DNA of 64,000 nt from the NCBI RefSeq assembly GCF_029223185.1, contig NZ_JARHUG010000001.1, positions 310,001 through 374,000 on the forward strand, read 5' to 3'. Below the pieces are notes generated by a model. That model saw nothing but the letters and a program-made list of their open reading frames with translations. It had not been told where the DNA came from and made no database searches. The first letter of the stretch is position 1; every line of letters starts with the position of its first letter. Shown here piece by piece: positions 25,426 to 35,005 of the stretch. Source of the DNA: Aliiglaciecola sp. CAU 1673 (GTDB lineage: Bacteria; Pseudomonadota; Gammaproteobacteria; Enterobacterales; Alteromonadaceae). The position numbers and the translations under genes were made by a program.

Positions 25426-26262
25426 TTACGGTGCTGTTTCGAACACCCATTTTAGTCCTTGCCTGAAAGCCTCCGGATTGGCAGACAGGTGATTGTGGCC
25501 AGGTAAGTCTGCTATCCGGCGCTGCCAATCCGGTTGACGCCGATGCCAATGGGCCCGCCAGGCTGCCATGGGGACTCTGAACTCCACGTTATCCTCCCCG
25601 GCCAATGACAGGAAGGTTTTCGGGCGATCCGCAGGTGATAGAACGGGGGCCAGAAACTCACCCGGATTTCTATGCAGGGCGGGATTACTTGCAATCACAG
25701 CATAGAAGGGGGTTTGACCATACATGCTGGTATATAGAGCAAACTGTCCTCCCAGGGATTGGCCAAACAGAATGCGTCTATCGGGCGCCATAGCGTAATC
25801 CTGTTCCAGTCGGGGGAACAGCCTATCTCGCAACTGTGCTTCGAAATGGGCGGCGCCCCCCCAGAACTCCCGCTCCTCTGAGGGTAGGGTAAAATCCTGA
25901 CTGCGGTTGTTTCCCTCTCGCCAATCATCACTGCCGTAGGCTATTCCCACCAGGATCAGCGGCGGGATTTCGTTCATCAGCCGCAACAGCCGGTAATAGC
26001 TGGCCAGTAGCGGGAAATTCAGGCCTCCATCAAGCAGATACACTGTGGGGTAGTGTTGCGTTTGGCCAGCTTCATATTCCTCAGGCAGGCGAATAAAAAT
26101 ATGATAATCCTGCAAAGAGCCGTCGAGTTTATGGGTGGACCAAAGGCGATAGTCAACCTGGCCAAGGCCTTGCAGTTTTGACCAGGGAATATTCTGTGTA
26201 GGGGCGCCGGCACAGCCCATCAACATCAGGCAGCCGGCAAGGAGTAAGATAAAACTTTTCAT
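25426..26262 (-). CDS. Lipoprotein esterase of the siderophore-esterase type
   Basis: 278 residues. A lipobox LMGC places the acylated Cys at 17. The alpha/beta-hydrolase core shows YPTVYLLDGGLNF, LILVGIAYGSDDWREGNNRSQDFTLP, nucleophile Ser169 in FGQSLGGQFALY, and a catalytic His in LPGHNHLSANP near 255-257. This arrangement is typical of enterobactin/bacillibactin esterases and related DUF-type esterases (Fes/IroE/BesA group). Because no siderophore genes adjoin it, the substrate is open. The next hydrolase gene lies 71 bases upstream on the same strand. Confidence 0.82.
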   Translation of the reverse strand: MKSFILLLAGCLMLMGCAGAPTQNIPWSKLQGLGQVDYRLWSTHKLDGSLQDYHIFIRLPEEYEAGQTQHYPTVYLLDGGLNFPLLASYYRLLRLMNEIPPLILVGIAYGSDDWREGNNRSQDFTLPSEEREFWGGAAHFEAQLRDRLFPRLEQDYAMAPDRRILFGQSLGGQFALYTSMYGQTPFYAVIASNPALHRNPGEFLAPVLSPADRPKTFLSLAGEDNVEFRVPMAAWRAHWHRRQPDWQRRIADLPGHNHLSANPEAFRQGLKWVFETAP

Positions 26263-26333
26263 TTTTTGAGTATTGACCGCTCTGCCTTGTCTTCCTAACT
26301 GAATGCGGCCAACTTCCCAATTATCTGGTTACC

Positions 26334-27242
26334 TTACAGAAATGCTTCCAGCGACTGGACATAGTCTGGCGGTAAAATATGCCCGCCAGGAAATTGCAGG
26401 CGCTGCTTTTGGGGGCTGGTTATAGCGGAAAACAGGCTGTCATTGTCTGCTATTGAGGCATTTTCATCGTCGTCGGCGGTAACCAGCAAGACCGGTTTAT
26501 CCTCAATCAAATTCACCAGGTTTTTAGGTGCCACCATTGCTACCTTGTCGTCCAGGTAGGGCGGCACGATGGCGATGATATTATCGACTCGGTTATCCAG
26601 TGCACCCAGCAGCAGGCTAATTTGTCCACCCATGCTATACCCGGCCACAGTCACAGAACTGTTGGCAAACTGAGGCTGTTGCTTCAGATAGTCCAGCAGC
26701 ACCCGATAGTCCATGGCCGTTTTTCGCACCATGTCCTCATACAGGTTTTTCTCTCCCCATAGATACAGATCCAGCATGATGCTTTTTAGTGATTTTTGTG
26801 GATCTTTGCGCTTGCCATGAAAGCGTGCATCCAGGGCGACCACCACATAGCCTTTTTGACTGGCCACTTCACCGATACGATGGACCTGGGTGACGGTGGG
26901 ATTGCCATTTAACGAATCCAGCCACCATCTCGGGTAACTTCTGCCCATGGCATGCACCCCCAATAGCAGTGGATAGCTGTCTTGCACCTGTTGCGGGTAC
27001 CCGAGTTGGCCAAATACCTCGGCACCGTCAAAAGAGGTAAATCGGAATTCAAGCAGGTTGTTCTCCTGTTTCAGTACCTCAAACTGGATATCGGCGGATG
27101 GCTCGTATTGGTAGGCCCGGACAATATCCTGCTGCGCCATTGGCGCGGGCTTTAAGGCAAACAGGGCATACCATAACGCTGCGCCAATAAGGGTAATGGC
27201 GGTCAGGGATAGGAAGCATTTCTTTAGCATGGTCTTACTCAT
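26334..27242 (-). CDS. Alpha/beta hydrolase (dienelactone-hydrolase-like), exported or anchored
   Basis: 302 residues with one N-terminal hydrophobic segment (LSLTAITLIGAALWYALFAL) that may be an uncleaved anchor. Core motifs: YPLLLGVHAMGRSYPRWW, GYVVVALDARFHG, nucleophile Ser203 in AGYSMGGQ, acid in LLVTADDDENASI, and His in QFPGGHILPPDY. It fits the broad dienelactone hydrolase/acetyl-xylan-esterase group. It probably shares a transcript with the lipoprotein esterase downstream. Confidence 0.8.
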   Translation of the reverse strand: MSKTMLKKCFLSLTAITLIGAALWYALFALKPAPMAQQDIVRAYQYEPSADIQFEVLKQENNLLEFRFTSFDGAEVFGQLGYPQQVQDSYPLLLGVHAMGRSYPRWWLDSLNGNPTVTQVHRIGEVASQKGYVVVALDARFHGKRKDPQKSLKSIMLDLYLWGEKNLYEDMVRKTAMDYRVLLDYLKQQPQFANSSVTVAGYSMGGQISLLLGALDNRVDNIIAIVPPYLDDKVAMVAPKNLVNLIEDKPVLLVTADDDENASIADNDSLFSAITSPQKQRLQFPGGHILPPDYVQSLEAFL

Positions 27243-27375
27243 AAGTTGACTATGTCATCAAGGCTAACCATGGACAGGTGAAATGGCGGTGAAATTCGTA
27301 GATCCACTGATATAACCAAATTTGTTTTTGCAATCCTATACTTAGCCAATAAGCAGGAATAAGTGAGGTGGTGCT

Positions 27376-28392
27376 TTGCCAATCAAAGTAGTGCTATTGG
27401 CTGCCTGGGTTGGGGCAATGTACCTGTGGCTTATGCGCCACTTTGAATATGCCTTGTCGGACGGACTATTTAATATTCCCGGGTTAAGCCTGGCCGGACT
27501 TGTCATGTTTGCCGGTGTTTTTTCACGTATTTATGCCTGGATAAGTGGTGATAGCGTGCAGGAGCGCTCTCAATCCGCGCTCAGACAATGGTTAAACAAG
27601 TCTTTGTCTTATCCTGCTCTTGGTTTGCTTTATGTACTTGCGTTTACCTTGATGCTGGGCTTGGGGACGCTAACCATATTGCCGGAAAAGTTCGGTAAAT
27701 CAGCAACCTTGATGGTTAGCCCATTGTTAGTGGGGGCGCAGGATCGTACACAAATTCATAGCGTAGATGGTCGGTTGGATTTGCATTTTTTTGTTAATCC
27801 TTTCGCCAGTGAATATCGCGTCAGCCTGCAAGGATACCTGCCAGAGGTGATCCGAATACGGCCGGTCTTTGGCACGACGCTGCTTCCTCAACGAGACTTG
27901 CGACCTATCCCCACCGTGCTTTTGAGACCTTCACTGGGCAGTAAACGACTGCTGGTAAACAGCGGTCACCTGCATGTACTGCGCCAAAACGCAGATGGAC
28001 AATTTATGTTGTTACGTGAACTAGCGGGCGCCAGTGCCTGGTATAGCGGTCCTGAGCGAACAATACCGGCATCGTTACTGGAAAAGTGGCGACTGGAGAC
28101 TATAGTCCGGGAACTAACACAAAATGCGGCGGCGGATATGCTGCTGACATGGCGCTCGCCGAAGGCGGTGGCTGAAAATATCAGTTTGCTACCGGGTGAA
28201 ACGATTTGTCTGTTAATCACCAACAAAGACCAAAAAAAGTATTTCGCCGGGGCGCTGCACCTTGTGTCGCAAGTAGCTTATCAGGATGTGTATATCGAGG
28301 ATTTTGATGATGGGCAATTACAACAACCTGAAAACAGCCTGGATGCTGATAGGGTTTGTCATCAGCTCATGCAACGTGCTGGCCTCCCCTAA
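27376..28392 (+). CDS. Unknown envelope operon, gene A: membrane protein with periplasmic domain
   Basis: 338 residues starting at TTG 27376 behind GAGGTG. Three hydrophobic segments lie in the first ~110 residues (VVLLAAWVGAMYLWLM; LSLAGLVMFAGVFSRIYAW; ALGLLYVLAFTLMLGLGTLTIL), with a basic loop between the second and third. The rest is a soluble beta-rich domain (DGRLDLHFFVNPFASEYRVSLQG, LLRPSLGSKRLLVNSGHLHVLRQ). I recognise no family. Its end overlaps gene B by 86 bases in another frame, indicating translational coupling. Confidence 0.65.
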   Translation: MPIKVVLLAAWVGAMYLWLMRHFEYALSDGLFNIPGLSLAGLVMFAGVFSRIYAWISGDSVQERSQSALRQWLNKSLSYPALGLLYVLAFTLMLGLGTLTILPEKFGKSATLMVSPLLVGAQDRTQIHSVDGRLDLHFFVNPFASEYRVSLQGYLPEVIRIRPVFGTTLLPQRDLRPIPTVLLRPSLGSKRLLVNSGHLHVLRQNADGQFMLLRELAGASAWYSGPERTIPASLLEKWRLETIVRELTQNAAADMLLTWRSPKAVAENISLLPGETICLLITNKDQKKYFAGALHLVSQVAYQDVYIEDFDDGQLQQPENSLDADRVCHQLMQRAGLP

Positions 28393-29155
28393 AACCCTCA
28401 TTGGTGTTGAGGTTAGCTTGGGCGAGCACTTTGCCAGCCTGCTTGGCGAAGCGGACAGCCAGGCGGCGGTGACCCTGGCAGAGCATCAGTTGAGTGAGGT
28501 CCTTAACGACCGTATTCGTTATTTTGACTTCACCGATGAAAACGACAACAGTGGCTACCGTCTGCAATTTGTTATCGATAATCCCGCAGCTTCCGGGCAG
28601 GGCATCAATATCCATGACTATTATGTCTTTTTAAATTTGCAGGAACAGGGGCAGCCACTGGAGCCCCGGCTGACTTGGTTATTCCGAGATGCGGCGTCCA
28701 GTCTGGCCGATGCCGAATCCCCACAATCCATCGCCGATTCGCTGAGTTGGCAGGTACGTAACGATAAGCACAGGTTGATCGTGAGTCAGCTATTGCCGGT
28801 GGTCAGTTTTACCCGGGAGGCATCCTTACAGCCTCTGGGCTCAAAGGGTGGCTGGTTGATTCTGCACTCAGCCAAAGATCTTTGTTTGCGCCCTCAAAGT
28901 AAAGTTATTGTGCGCAGTGAGGTACCGGGGTTTGGCTTTATAGATGACTACAACGCCGAGGTGAAAGAGCACGAGAACGATGACAAGGTCACCTTTACCC
29001 TGGCCACCGAGGATGTCAGTTTGTTGCTGCAAGATCCGGCGCATGCGGTGGTGGTAGGCGTACGTGTGCTCGAGTACCGGCGCAGGTGTGAATCTGAGCA
29101 GGCTATCGCGCAGTCTTCCCCCAGCAGCGTCTCATTTTCAGGAGACGAGCCATGA
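28307..29155 (+). CDS. Unknown envelope operon, gene B: periplasmic protein
   Basis: 282 residues. The ATG at 28307 follows GAGG and gives a signal peptide (LKTAWMLIGFVISSCNVLAS). The mature protein has a pattern of short strands (IRYFDFTDENDNSGYRLQFVID, NIHDYYVFLNLQEQ, GGWLILHSAKDLCLRPQSKVIVRSE) and a Ser-rich tail. The region around TREASLQPLGSKGGWL resembles no motif I can name. Its stop overlaps the start of gene C by four bases (ATGA). Confidence 0.7.
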   Translation: MMGNYNNLKTAWMLIGFVISSCNVLASPKTLIGVEVSLGEHFASLLGEADSQAAVTLAEHQLSEVLNDRIRYFDFTDENDNSGYRLQFVIDNPAASGQGINIHDYYVFLNLQEQGQPLEPRLTWLFRDAASSLADAESPQSIADSLSWQVRNDKHRLIVSQLLPVVSFTREASLQPLGSKGGWLILHSAKDLCLRPQSKVIVRSEVPGFGFIDDYNAEVKEHENDDKVTFTLATEDVSLLLQDPAHAVVVGVRVLEYRRRCESEQAIAQSSPSSVSFSGDEP

Positions 29156-30960
29156 AGGTCCTGCTATTGCTGCTTATTCTGGGGCTGGGGGGCAACGCCT
29201 ACGCGCAAAGTATTGAAGCGCTGGTAGCCAATGGAGATTGGCGCTCTGCGTCGGGCTTACTGGAGCAACAACGCGCCGATTGTGCACAGAAGAAAGCTGA
29301 AGACCCCTGTCACTTACAGCTGCGTTTTACCTCTGCCTGGTTGATGACGGAACGAGCCGCCCGCCTCGTAAAAGGCGATCGGCAACGGGCCTTGCTTGAG
29401 CTGGCAAAAGCCGACTATGAGGCGATTTTGCAGGCCAGGCCTGATCATCGTGCCAGTCAGGACAATCTGATATTGGTACTTCAGGAATTAGGCGACAGTA
29501 ATGGCTTACTGCGGCAGATGCGAAGCATTGATGATCCTAAGCGGTTTGCTGAGCTGGCGCAGTTGACCGCTCAGCTGTTATTGCAATCGGGAGAAGTAGA
29601 TCAAGCCTTCAACCTGATGACGCGGGCTTTTGCGCAACGGGCAACAGACGAGAGTCTGACCCTGTTGTTAGATGCCTTTGGCCAAGGACCTGACGATAAC
29701 AAAGCCCAAACCTTATTAAGGCTGGCTGCACGGCAACAGAACATCGCATCGGATCAATTGAGCCGGTTGTTAATGGCCATTATTGAGCAGTCCTCCAAAC
29801 TCGAAACAGAAACCTGGGTAGAGGCTATGCTGGAATGGGTGGAAGCGGAAGCTTGGGAACGACAGCTAACCCAGCAAAGCGTGCAAAAGGCCAGACAAGC
29901 TGGCGACAACACTATGTGGACGGAACTTTCTCAGCGCCTGGCCGATGCCCATTTAGGAGCGCCATCCGATGAGGTTCGCTTGGGACACTGGATATTGGAA
30001 TCGGGAACCGCTCAAGGGGGCTGGTGGACACAGAATGTTGTCAGAGCCCAGGTTTTGGCTGCTGCAGGCTGGAGCCAAGGCCATCATCTGTTAATTGAGG
30101 GCGATATCGCCGGCGCCGACGCCATGTGGCGCGGAGCACTTTACTATGCGCCAAATCCACAAGTCTACTGGTCTGAGTTGAAAGGTAAGCGTGCTATTCC
30201 GCTGGAGATCCTTACCGACTTAGCGCGGATTAATCATCTTTACAAAGAGCAACTTGACCCGAATGGAGAGCATTTCAGACAACTGGAAAGCCTGTTGTTT
30301 GCAAGTAAGTCCCGCGCATATGAGGTCAACGACCTAGTGGCGATTCAACGCCATCACAGTTTACTGGGAAAGCTGTACGCCGATATGGGCCGTTTTGAAA
30401 GTGGTGTAATGGGGGCAAAGTTTCAGCTGACTCATGCGATTCGCACCAGCGAAAAAATCGCCGAACGCACCGGCCACCCCGATCCGCAACCTTCTATGGC
30501 AAAGCTGTTGGCTGATGGCTACAACTGCACTTTGCCCAATCAATCGGGTTGCAATTCCGATAAGGAGCTGGCGCAGCATTGGTACATTCAGGCCACCATG
30601 GCCTATTTAGATGTGGATGCTGTGGACAGAGCAGAAATGACCATGCAGCAGGTGATCAAAATCAATCCGCAGCTTAACACCAGTCAGATGGCGCTCGAGC
30701 AGGTCATTAAAACCCGCAAGGCCGTGGCCGGCGGTGGCATGGCGGACAACGTCCAATGGTTGGAACAGCAGAACCAACAGTTGCCTCAGGCCTTTGTTGA
30801 TCGTCAACGATTTAAAGTGATGTCAGACCTAACCTTGCAAGGTCAGGGGAATCAGGCCGAGAAAGCATTGGAACTTTTTGATGTTCAGAAGCAAGCAACA
30901 CTGCCAACAGATTTGATTCGTATCCAGCAATTGAAGTTAAATCAAAGCAAACAGCAATAG
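29152..30960 (+). CDS. Unknown envelope operon, gene C: periplasmic TPR-like protein
   Basis: 602 residues with a signal peptide (LLLLLILGLGGNAYA). The body is almost entirely helical and Ala/Leu/Gln-rich, with tetratricopeptide-like stretches (RALLELAKADYEAILQARPDH, LTAQLLLQSGEVDQAFNLMTRAF, HHLLIEGDIAGADAMWRGALYYAP, QHWYIQATMAYLDVDAVDRAEMTMQQVIKINP), so a helical scaffold for protein binding is likely. No catalytic motif is visible. It closes a three-gene unit with overlapping reading frames; a hairpin at 30975 follows. Confidence 0.7.
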   Translation: MKVLLLLLILGLGGNAYAQSIEALVANGDWRSASGLLEQQRADCAQKKAEDPCHLQLRFTSAWLMTERAARLVKGDRQRALLELAKADYEAILQARPDHRASQDNLILVLQELGDSNGLLRQMRSIDDPKRFAELAQLTAQLLLQSGEVDQAFNLMTRAFAQRATDESLTLLLDAFGQGPDDNKAQTLLRLAARQQNIASDQLSRLLMAIIEQSSKLETETWVEAMLEWVEAEAWERQLTQQSVQKARQAGDNTMWTELSQRLADAHLGAPSDEVRLGHWILESGTAQGGWWTQNVVRAQVLAAAGWSQGHHLLIEGDIAGADAMWRGALYYAPNPQVYWSELKGKRAIPLEILTDLARINHLYKEQLDPNGEHFRQLESLLFASKSRAYEVNDLVAIQRHHSLLGKLYADMGRFESGVMGAKFQLTHAIRTSEKIAERTGHPDPQPSMAKLLADGYNCTLPNQSGCNSDKELAQHWYIQATMAYLDVDAVDRAEMTMQQVIKINPQLNTSQMALEQVIKTRKAVAGGGMADNVQWLEQQNQQLPQAFVDRQRFKVMSDLTLQGQGNQAEKALELFDVQKQATLPTDLIRIQQLKLNQSKQQ

Positions 30961-30974
30961 TGAAAACGGCCTAC

Positions 30975-31000
30975 GAGAAGCTGATGGGGCACAGCTTCTC
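30975..31000 (+). terminator. Hairpin after the unknown envelope operon
   Basis: Nine-base perfect stem GAGAAGCTG/CAGCTTCTC with an eight-base loop, 15 bases after the stop of gene C, followed by a weak TGCTTTAATC tract. A probable terminator between convergent genes. Confidence 0.5.
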
Positions 31001-31028
31001 TGCTTTAATCCAAGGCTTATATACTTGC

Positions 31029-32339
31029 CTAATGAATCTCTTTTTGCGTCATCTCTTCTACGGTTTGGGAAACCGCCATCGCGCCTTGATAAATCTGTTC
31101 GATGATCGCTTCCACATCCTTGATTTTGGCCAGCCCCTGCTCAGCAATATGATTAATCGAAGCAATATCTTGAGTAACTTGTTGGGTCATGCTCCGGTTT
31201 TGCGCCACCATATTTTCTATTTCAGTGGTGGAAGTAGATGTGCGTGAGGCCAAGTGTCGAACCTCATCCGCTACCACAGCAAAGCCCCTGCCCATTTCAC
31301 CAGCCCGGGCGGCTTCAATAGCGGCGTTTAAGGCCAGTAAATTGGTTTGGTCGGCAATGCCCTTAATCGTGGTCACAATTTTGAAGATGTTTTCTGATTC
31401 TTTGTTCAGCTTTTCGGTTAGGGCGGTGGTTTCACTTACCTGATGAGCCATCTTACCGGAAGTATGGGTAGCTTCGTTCAGCAAGGTTTTGGCATTGCCG
31501 GTCATTTGGGTGACGTCCCCCAGGGTTTCGTATATCTCATTGGCACCACGTTGTATGGCATTCTGAAAACTCATGGCATTGGTGATGTCAGTGGCAAACT
31601 TCACCACTTTGCTGACTTTCCCGAAAGCGTCGTAAATTGGGTTATAGGTTGCTTCCAGCCATATCCTGCGCCCAGAGGCTGTTTTTCTCTCAAATCGTCC
31701 TGTTTTCAAATCGCCTTTGGCCAACTCGGACCAAAAATTGGGGTACTGCTGATAAAAGCCTTCCTCACAAAACATTTTATGGTGCTTGCCTTTGATTTCC
31801 TCAAAACGATAGCCCATGGCATCTAGGAAGTTTTTATTGGCTTTAAGAATATGGCCATCCGGCGTGAATTCGATGATGGCTTGTGAGCGGTCAAGTGCCT
31901 TGTACATGGCCTTTTGTTCAGCGAGATCATTTATCTCGTCGCTGGCGTCAGAAGCAATTTTTACAATCTTCTCAACCACTCCATGGCTGTTTTTCACCGG
32001 GAAATAGGTGGCTTTAAGCCACAATGTTTCTCCTTTGTTATTAACTCGCTCGAAGATCCCTTGCTTGCCGACACCATTCCCCAATTCAGCCCAAAAATCA
32101 CGATACTGGGAAGATTCTGCGTAGCTTTTGGTGCAGAAAATGCGATGGTGTTTACCAATCAGCTGCGCTTTGGAGTAGCCCATTGCCTCTTCAAATAACT
32201 TATTTACCTCAAGAATCTCTGCTTTTGGGTTAAATTCGATATAGGCCACATTGGCTTTAATAGCAGAAAAAAGTGCTTGATAGTCCTGAATCTGATTTTG
32301 AGTATCAAGAAGCTGTTCTTTAAGCTTGGTATTGAACAT
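31029..32339 (-). CDS. Soluble PAS-PAS chemoreceptor (methyl-accepting domain)
   Basis: 436 residues with no membrane span. Two tandem PAS domains (about 18-135 and 140-258) share the same [20 protein letters not shown] / [20 protein letters not shown] start and [16 protein letters not shown] motif. The C-terminal ~180 residues carry the signalling hairpin ([37 protein letters not shown]), the CheA/CheW-contacting tip. This is the Aer2-like cytoplasmic receptor layout; haem or flavin binding in the PAS domains is possible but not provable here. The ATG at 32339 follows AAGGG and is preferred to the TTG at 32396. Confidence 0.9.
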   Translation of the reverse strand: MFNTKLKEQLLDTQNQIQDYQALFSAIKANVAYIEFNPKAEILEVNKLFEEAMGYSKAQLIGKHHRIFCTKSYAESSQYRDFWAELGNGVGKQGIFERVNNKGETLWLKATYFPVKNSHGVVEKIVKIASDASDEINDLAEQKAMYKALDRSQAIIEFTPDGHILKANKNFLDAMGYRFEEIKGKHHKMFCEEGFYQQYPNFWSELAKGDLKTGRFERKTASGRRIWLEATYNPIYDAFGKVSKVVKFATDITNAMSFQNAIQRGANEIYETLGDVTQMTGNAKTLLNEATHTSGKMAHQVSETTALTEKLNKESENIFKIVTTIKGIADQTNLLALNAAIEAARAGEMGRGFAVVADEVRHLASRTSTSTTEIENMVAQNRSMTQQVTQDIASINHIAEQGLAKIKDVEAIIEQIYQGAMAVSQTVEEMTQKEIH

Positions 32340-32360
32340 CGAAAAGCCCTTTGGATTGAT

Positions 32361-32381
32361 GAAAAAAAGCCCCGTAGGGCT
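32361..32381 (-). terminator. Terminator-like hairpin in the leader of the chemoreceptor gene
   Basis: On the minus strand AGCCC-TACG-GGGCT (32381-32368) is followed by seven T. It lies 22 bases upstream of the chemoreceptor start codon, not after a gene, and the nearest upstream gene runs the other way. It could act as an attenuator in the leader or end a small RNA. Confidence 0.5.
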
Positions 32382-32547
32382 GATTATTAAATACAAGTAT
32401 ATACGTAACTCATACTGTCTTAGCTCATAGCAATGCGCAAATGTAGGGATAATTCTTTAACGGGTATTTATCCACTAACGGAGAGCGCGTGTATATGTTG
32501 ATAAGTAAGAGCTGGATATACATTTAAGGTTAGGTTGATATTGCACG

Positions 32548-33138
32548 ATGAACTATCTCGCCCACCTCTTTCTGGCTCAGCCGTCGGCAGACTCCTACTT
32601 TGGCAACCTGTTAGGCGATTTTAGCCGGGGTATTGATGCTTCGAGCTATTCTGAGGCGGTGCAGGCGGGGCTGGCTAATCACCGCCTGGTGGACAGGTTC
32701 ACCGATACCCATCCTATTGTCAGGGATGCCAGACAACACTTCAGTCCTAAGCGACGCCGCTTTGCCGGGATAGCCATGGATGTATTGTTCGATCATTTTT
32801 TGATTTGCCATTGGCAGGATTTCTCTGATCAGCTCTTTGAAAGCTTTTGCCAGCAAACCTACAGTTACCTGGGAATACGCCTGCAAGAGATGCCGCCACG
32901 CATGCAGCATGTGGTGGGCAACATGATTGAGCACCATTGGTTTGCTCAGTACCAAAGCCTGCACGGGGTTGGTCGGGCATTGGACAATATTGCCCGGCGT
33001 ATTCGCTTTGAAAATGATTTTTCCGGCTGTCTTGATGAGATTGAGCGCTACCATGAGGAATTGGAAAGTTGTTTTTTGCAGTTTTTTCCCGAACTGATTC
33101 AACATGTTAAGCAACAAGGTCTGGAAGAATGGAGGTAA
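32548..33138 (+). CDS. acpH: Acyl carrier protein phosphodiesterase
   Basis: 196 residues. AcpH hydrolyses the phosphopantetheine arm from holo-acyl carrier protein, giving apo-ACP. The whole protein matches that family: start MNYLAHLFLAQPSADSYFGNLLGDF, metal-site GLANHRLVDRFTDTHPIV and FDHFLICHW, and a C-terminal MQHVVGNMIEHHWFAQYQS. The His/Asp clusters are the HD-like metal-binding residues. It is a single-gene unit; in related bacteria this gene is also solitary. Confidence 0.93.
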   Translation: MNYLAHLFLAQPSADSYFGNLLGDFSRGIDASSYSEAVQAGLANHRLVDRFTDTHPIVRDARQHFSPKRRRFAGIAMDVLFDHFLICHWQDFSDQLFESFCQQTYSYLGIRLQEMPPRMQHVVGNMIEHHWFAQYQSLHGVGRALDNIARRIRFENDFSGCLDEIERYHEELESCFLQFFPELIQHVKQQGLEEWR

Positions 33139-33201
33139 TACACAACTATGTTGGAGGTGATATCGACTTAGTCACCACAACCCACTTTTCCAGATCCCAA
33201 G

Positions 33202-33995
33202 ATGAAACGCTGTCTTACCTTACTTTCGTTACTCACTGCTCCCGCACTTAGCGCCGACGCTCTGCAACAGGTTTTGGAAACGCATCAAAGCAGCTTGGGG
33301 GAAGTAACGGCTTGGCAAGCTACCCAGAATATCAGTCTTAAGCTGTCCATTAAGGAGCCTGGATTTGAGGTGGAAGGCATCTACCGCGCCAGTAAGGACG
33401 GTAAAATGCGTATCGATATCTTCTCGGAGGGTAAGCCGGTTTTTACCGAGGCCTATAACGGCAAACAGGGGGGCAATGGTGGCCGGAACTACCCGAATCT
33501 AAGATTATTGGCGGCGAGAAGGCTGCCGCTTTGTGGCTCGGTGTGGAGCTTCCCGGCAACCTCTTTACCTTGCTGGATATGCCGGAAAGAGGGAATCAGT
33601 TGGAACTGCTGGGGGAAGAAATCAGAGAGGGCAAACCCGCTTATCTGTTAAAAGTGATATTAAAAGATGACCATCATAAATTCTATCTACTGGATAAAGC
33701 CGATGGCACCATCTTGGCTTCTCGTGATCTGCGGGCGTTTCATCCTGATCTGGATAACAGAGAGGTGCTGGTGGAAACTCGCTACAGCGACTTTCGGCCT
33801 GTGAAGGGTATGATCCGCCCCTTCCTCAGCGACAACTATGATCTCACCAATAAACGGTGGCTGGGCACCAGTCAAATCCTGGATATACGCACAAATATGG
33901 ATTTTGGCGAGGCAATGTTTGCACCAGAAACCCTGGTCGCCACTGAATGGCCGGTCGAGAGGGATGTTTTACCGGCTAAAACTACTCAAAAGTAG
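33202..33995 (+). pseudogene. LolA-like outer-membrane-lipoprotein-sorting family gene with frameshift
   Basis: Two overlapping frames belong to one protein: the first reads a signal peptide and VEGIYRASKDGKMRIDIF...EAYNGKQ; the second continues from QWWPELPESKIIGGEKAAALWLGVELPG to the end. The break falls at a run of six G at 33468-33473; one extra G (or two fewer) restores the frame. The restored ~264-residue protein has the LolA/LolB-like fold pattern with an WW and LLDKADGTILASRDLR core. Whether the break is real decay, a phase-variable G-tract or a sequencing error cannot be decided here. The 3' end overlaps the convergent cyclase gene by ten bases. Confidence 0.75.
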
Positions 33996-35005
33996 TCCAC
34001 ATCACCGCTTTCTACTTCCTGCTCTTTGGCGATGCCCTGTTTTACCATGTCTTCGAAGAAGGTAATCCGGTTGCGGCCATTGCGCTTGCTGTAATAAAGG
34101 GCCTGGTCGGCATAATCAACCAATGTCGCGTGGAACACGTTCAGATCGAGTTCCACTACACCCATGCTAACGGAAACCATGGGCACCTTGGCGAATTTGG
34201 TATTGCAGATTTGCTGTCTGAGTCTTTCTAATACGGCTTCACAATGATCGCGGCTAAGACTGCGCAGGATAATCACAAACTCCTCTCCGCCGAAGCGGAA
34301 GAGTAAGTCTTCACTTCGAAAACTTTGTTTGAGCAAGCGGGAGAGCAGAATTAATACCTCATCGCCATAAAGATGACCGTATTGATCATTGATGTTTTTA
34401 AAATGGTCCACATCAATAATCACCAGCCAATTGTTGGAAAACTTGTAGTGCCGCTTGTCATTCTCGAAATCTTCGTCGGCAACGGAATGGCCTTGATTGC
34501 ACAATTTGGCCACCGACTCTTCGAAGGTCTTTCGATTCATCAAGCCTGTCAGTTCATCGGTCTGCGCTTCTATCAACAAAGAGGTAAAGTTGCTGTAAAT
34601 ACTCAGCATGCCTTTTATCACGTAAAGCTGAGGCTTTTCCAAAGGCTGTCGTAGGGTGAGCACCAGGAACTGAGTAGATTGCCTGTGTTGCTTGAGCAGG
34701 TGAATACTCAAAAACAACTCATCATAAGAGCGGGTGAACTCGGTTAGGGATGCCTGATTCATGTCATTCAAGGAATCGAGAATGCTCTGGTCAATGATGA
34801 TATTGCTGTAGCGGCATTGGCATTTTTTGCCTACCAGGCTGATTTCTTCGGTGGGATTACTGCGGTGGTCCAGGCTGATAATGGTGGCCTTGTCAGGTGA
34901 CAACATGCTGCCGATACTCTTTAGCAGGCTAAATGCCAGTAATTCTCGGTCTCGCTGTGCAGTAAAATTTTCAATGTGACGTAAAATATTGGCCGATATA
35001 CTCAT
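33986..35005 (-). CDS. GGDEF diguanylate cyclase, soluble
   Basis: 339 residues, no membrane span. The N-terminal ~155 residues have no clear match but pattern like a GAF sensor (LLAFSLLKSIGSMLSPDKATIISLDH; LSIHLLKQHRQSTQFLVLTLRQPLEKPQ), with Cys in KKCQCRY. The GGDEF domain has TDELTGLMNRKTF, WLVIIDVDHFKNINDQYGH and active-site GGEEF near residue 258; RSED five residues before is an intact RxxD inhibitory site. It should therefore make c-di-GMP. It ends ADQALYYSKRNGRNRI, comparable with the two relics at 1.8 and 5.5 kb. Confidence 0.92.
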   Translation of the reverse strand: MSISANILRHIENFTAQRDRELLAFSLLKSIGSMLSPDKATIISLDHRSNPTEEISLVGKKCQCRYSNIIIDQSILDSLNDMNQASLTEFTRSYDELFLSIHLLKQHRQSTQFLVLTLRQPLEKPQLYVIKGMLSIYSNFTSLLIEAQTDELTGLMNRKTFEESVAKLCNQGHSVADEDFENDKRHYKFSNNWLVIIDVDHFKNINDQYGHLYGDEVLILLSRLLKQSFRSEDLLFRFGGEEFVIILRSLSRDHCEAVLERLRQQICNTKFAKVPMVSVSMGVVELDLNVFHATLVDYADQALYYSKRNGRNRITFFEDMVKQGIAKEQEVESGDVDYF

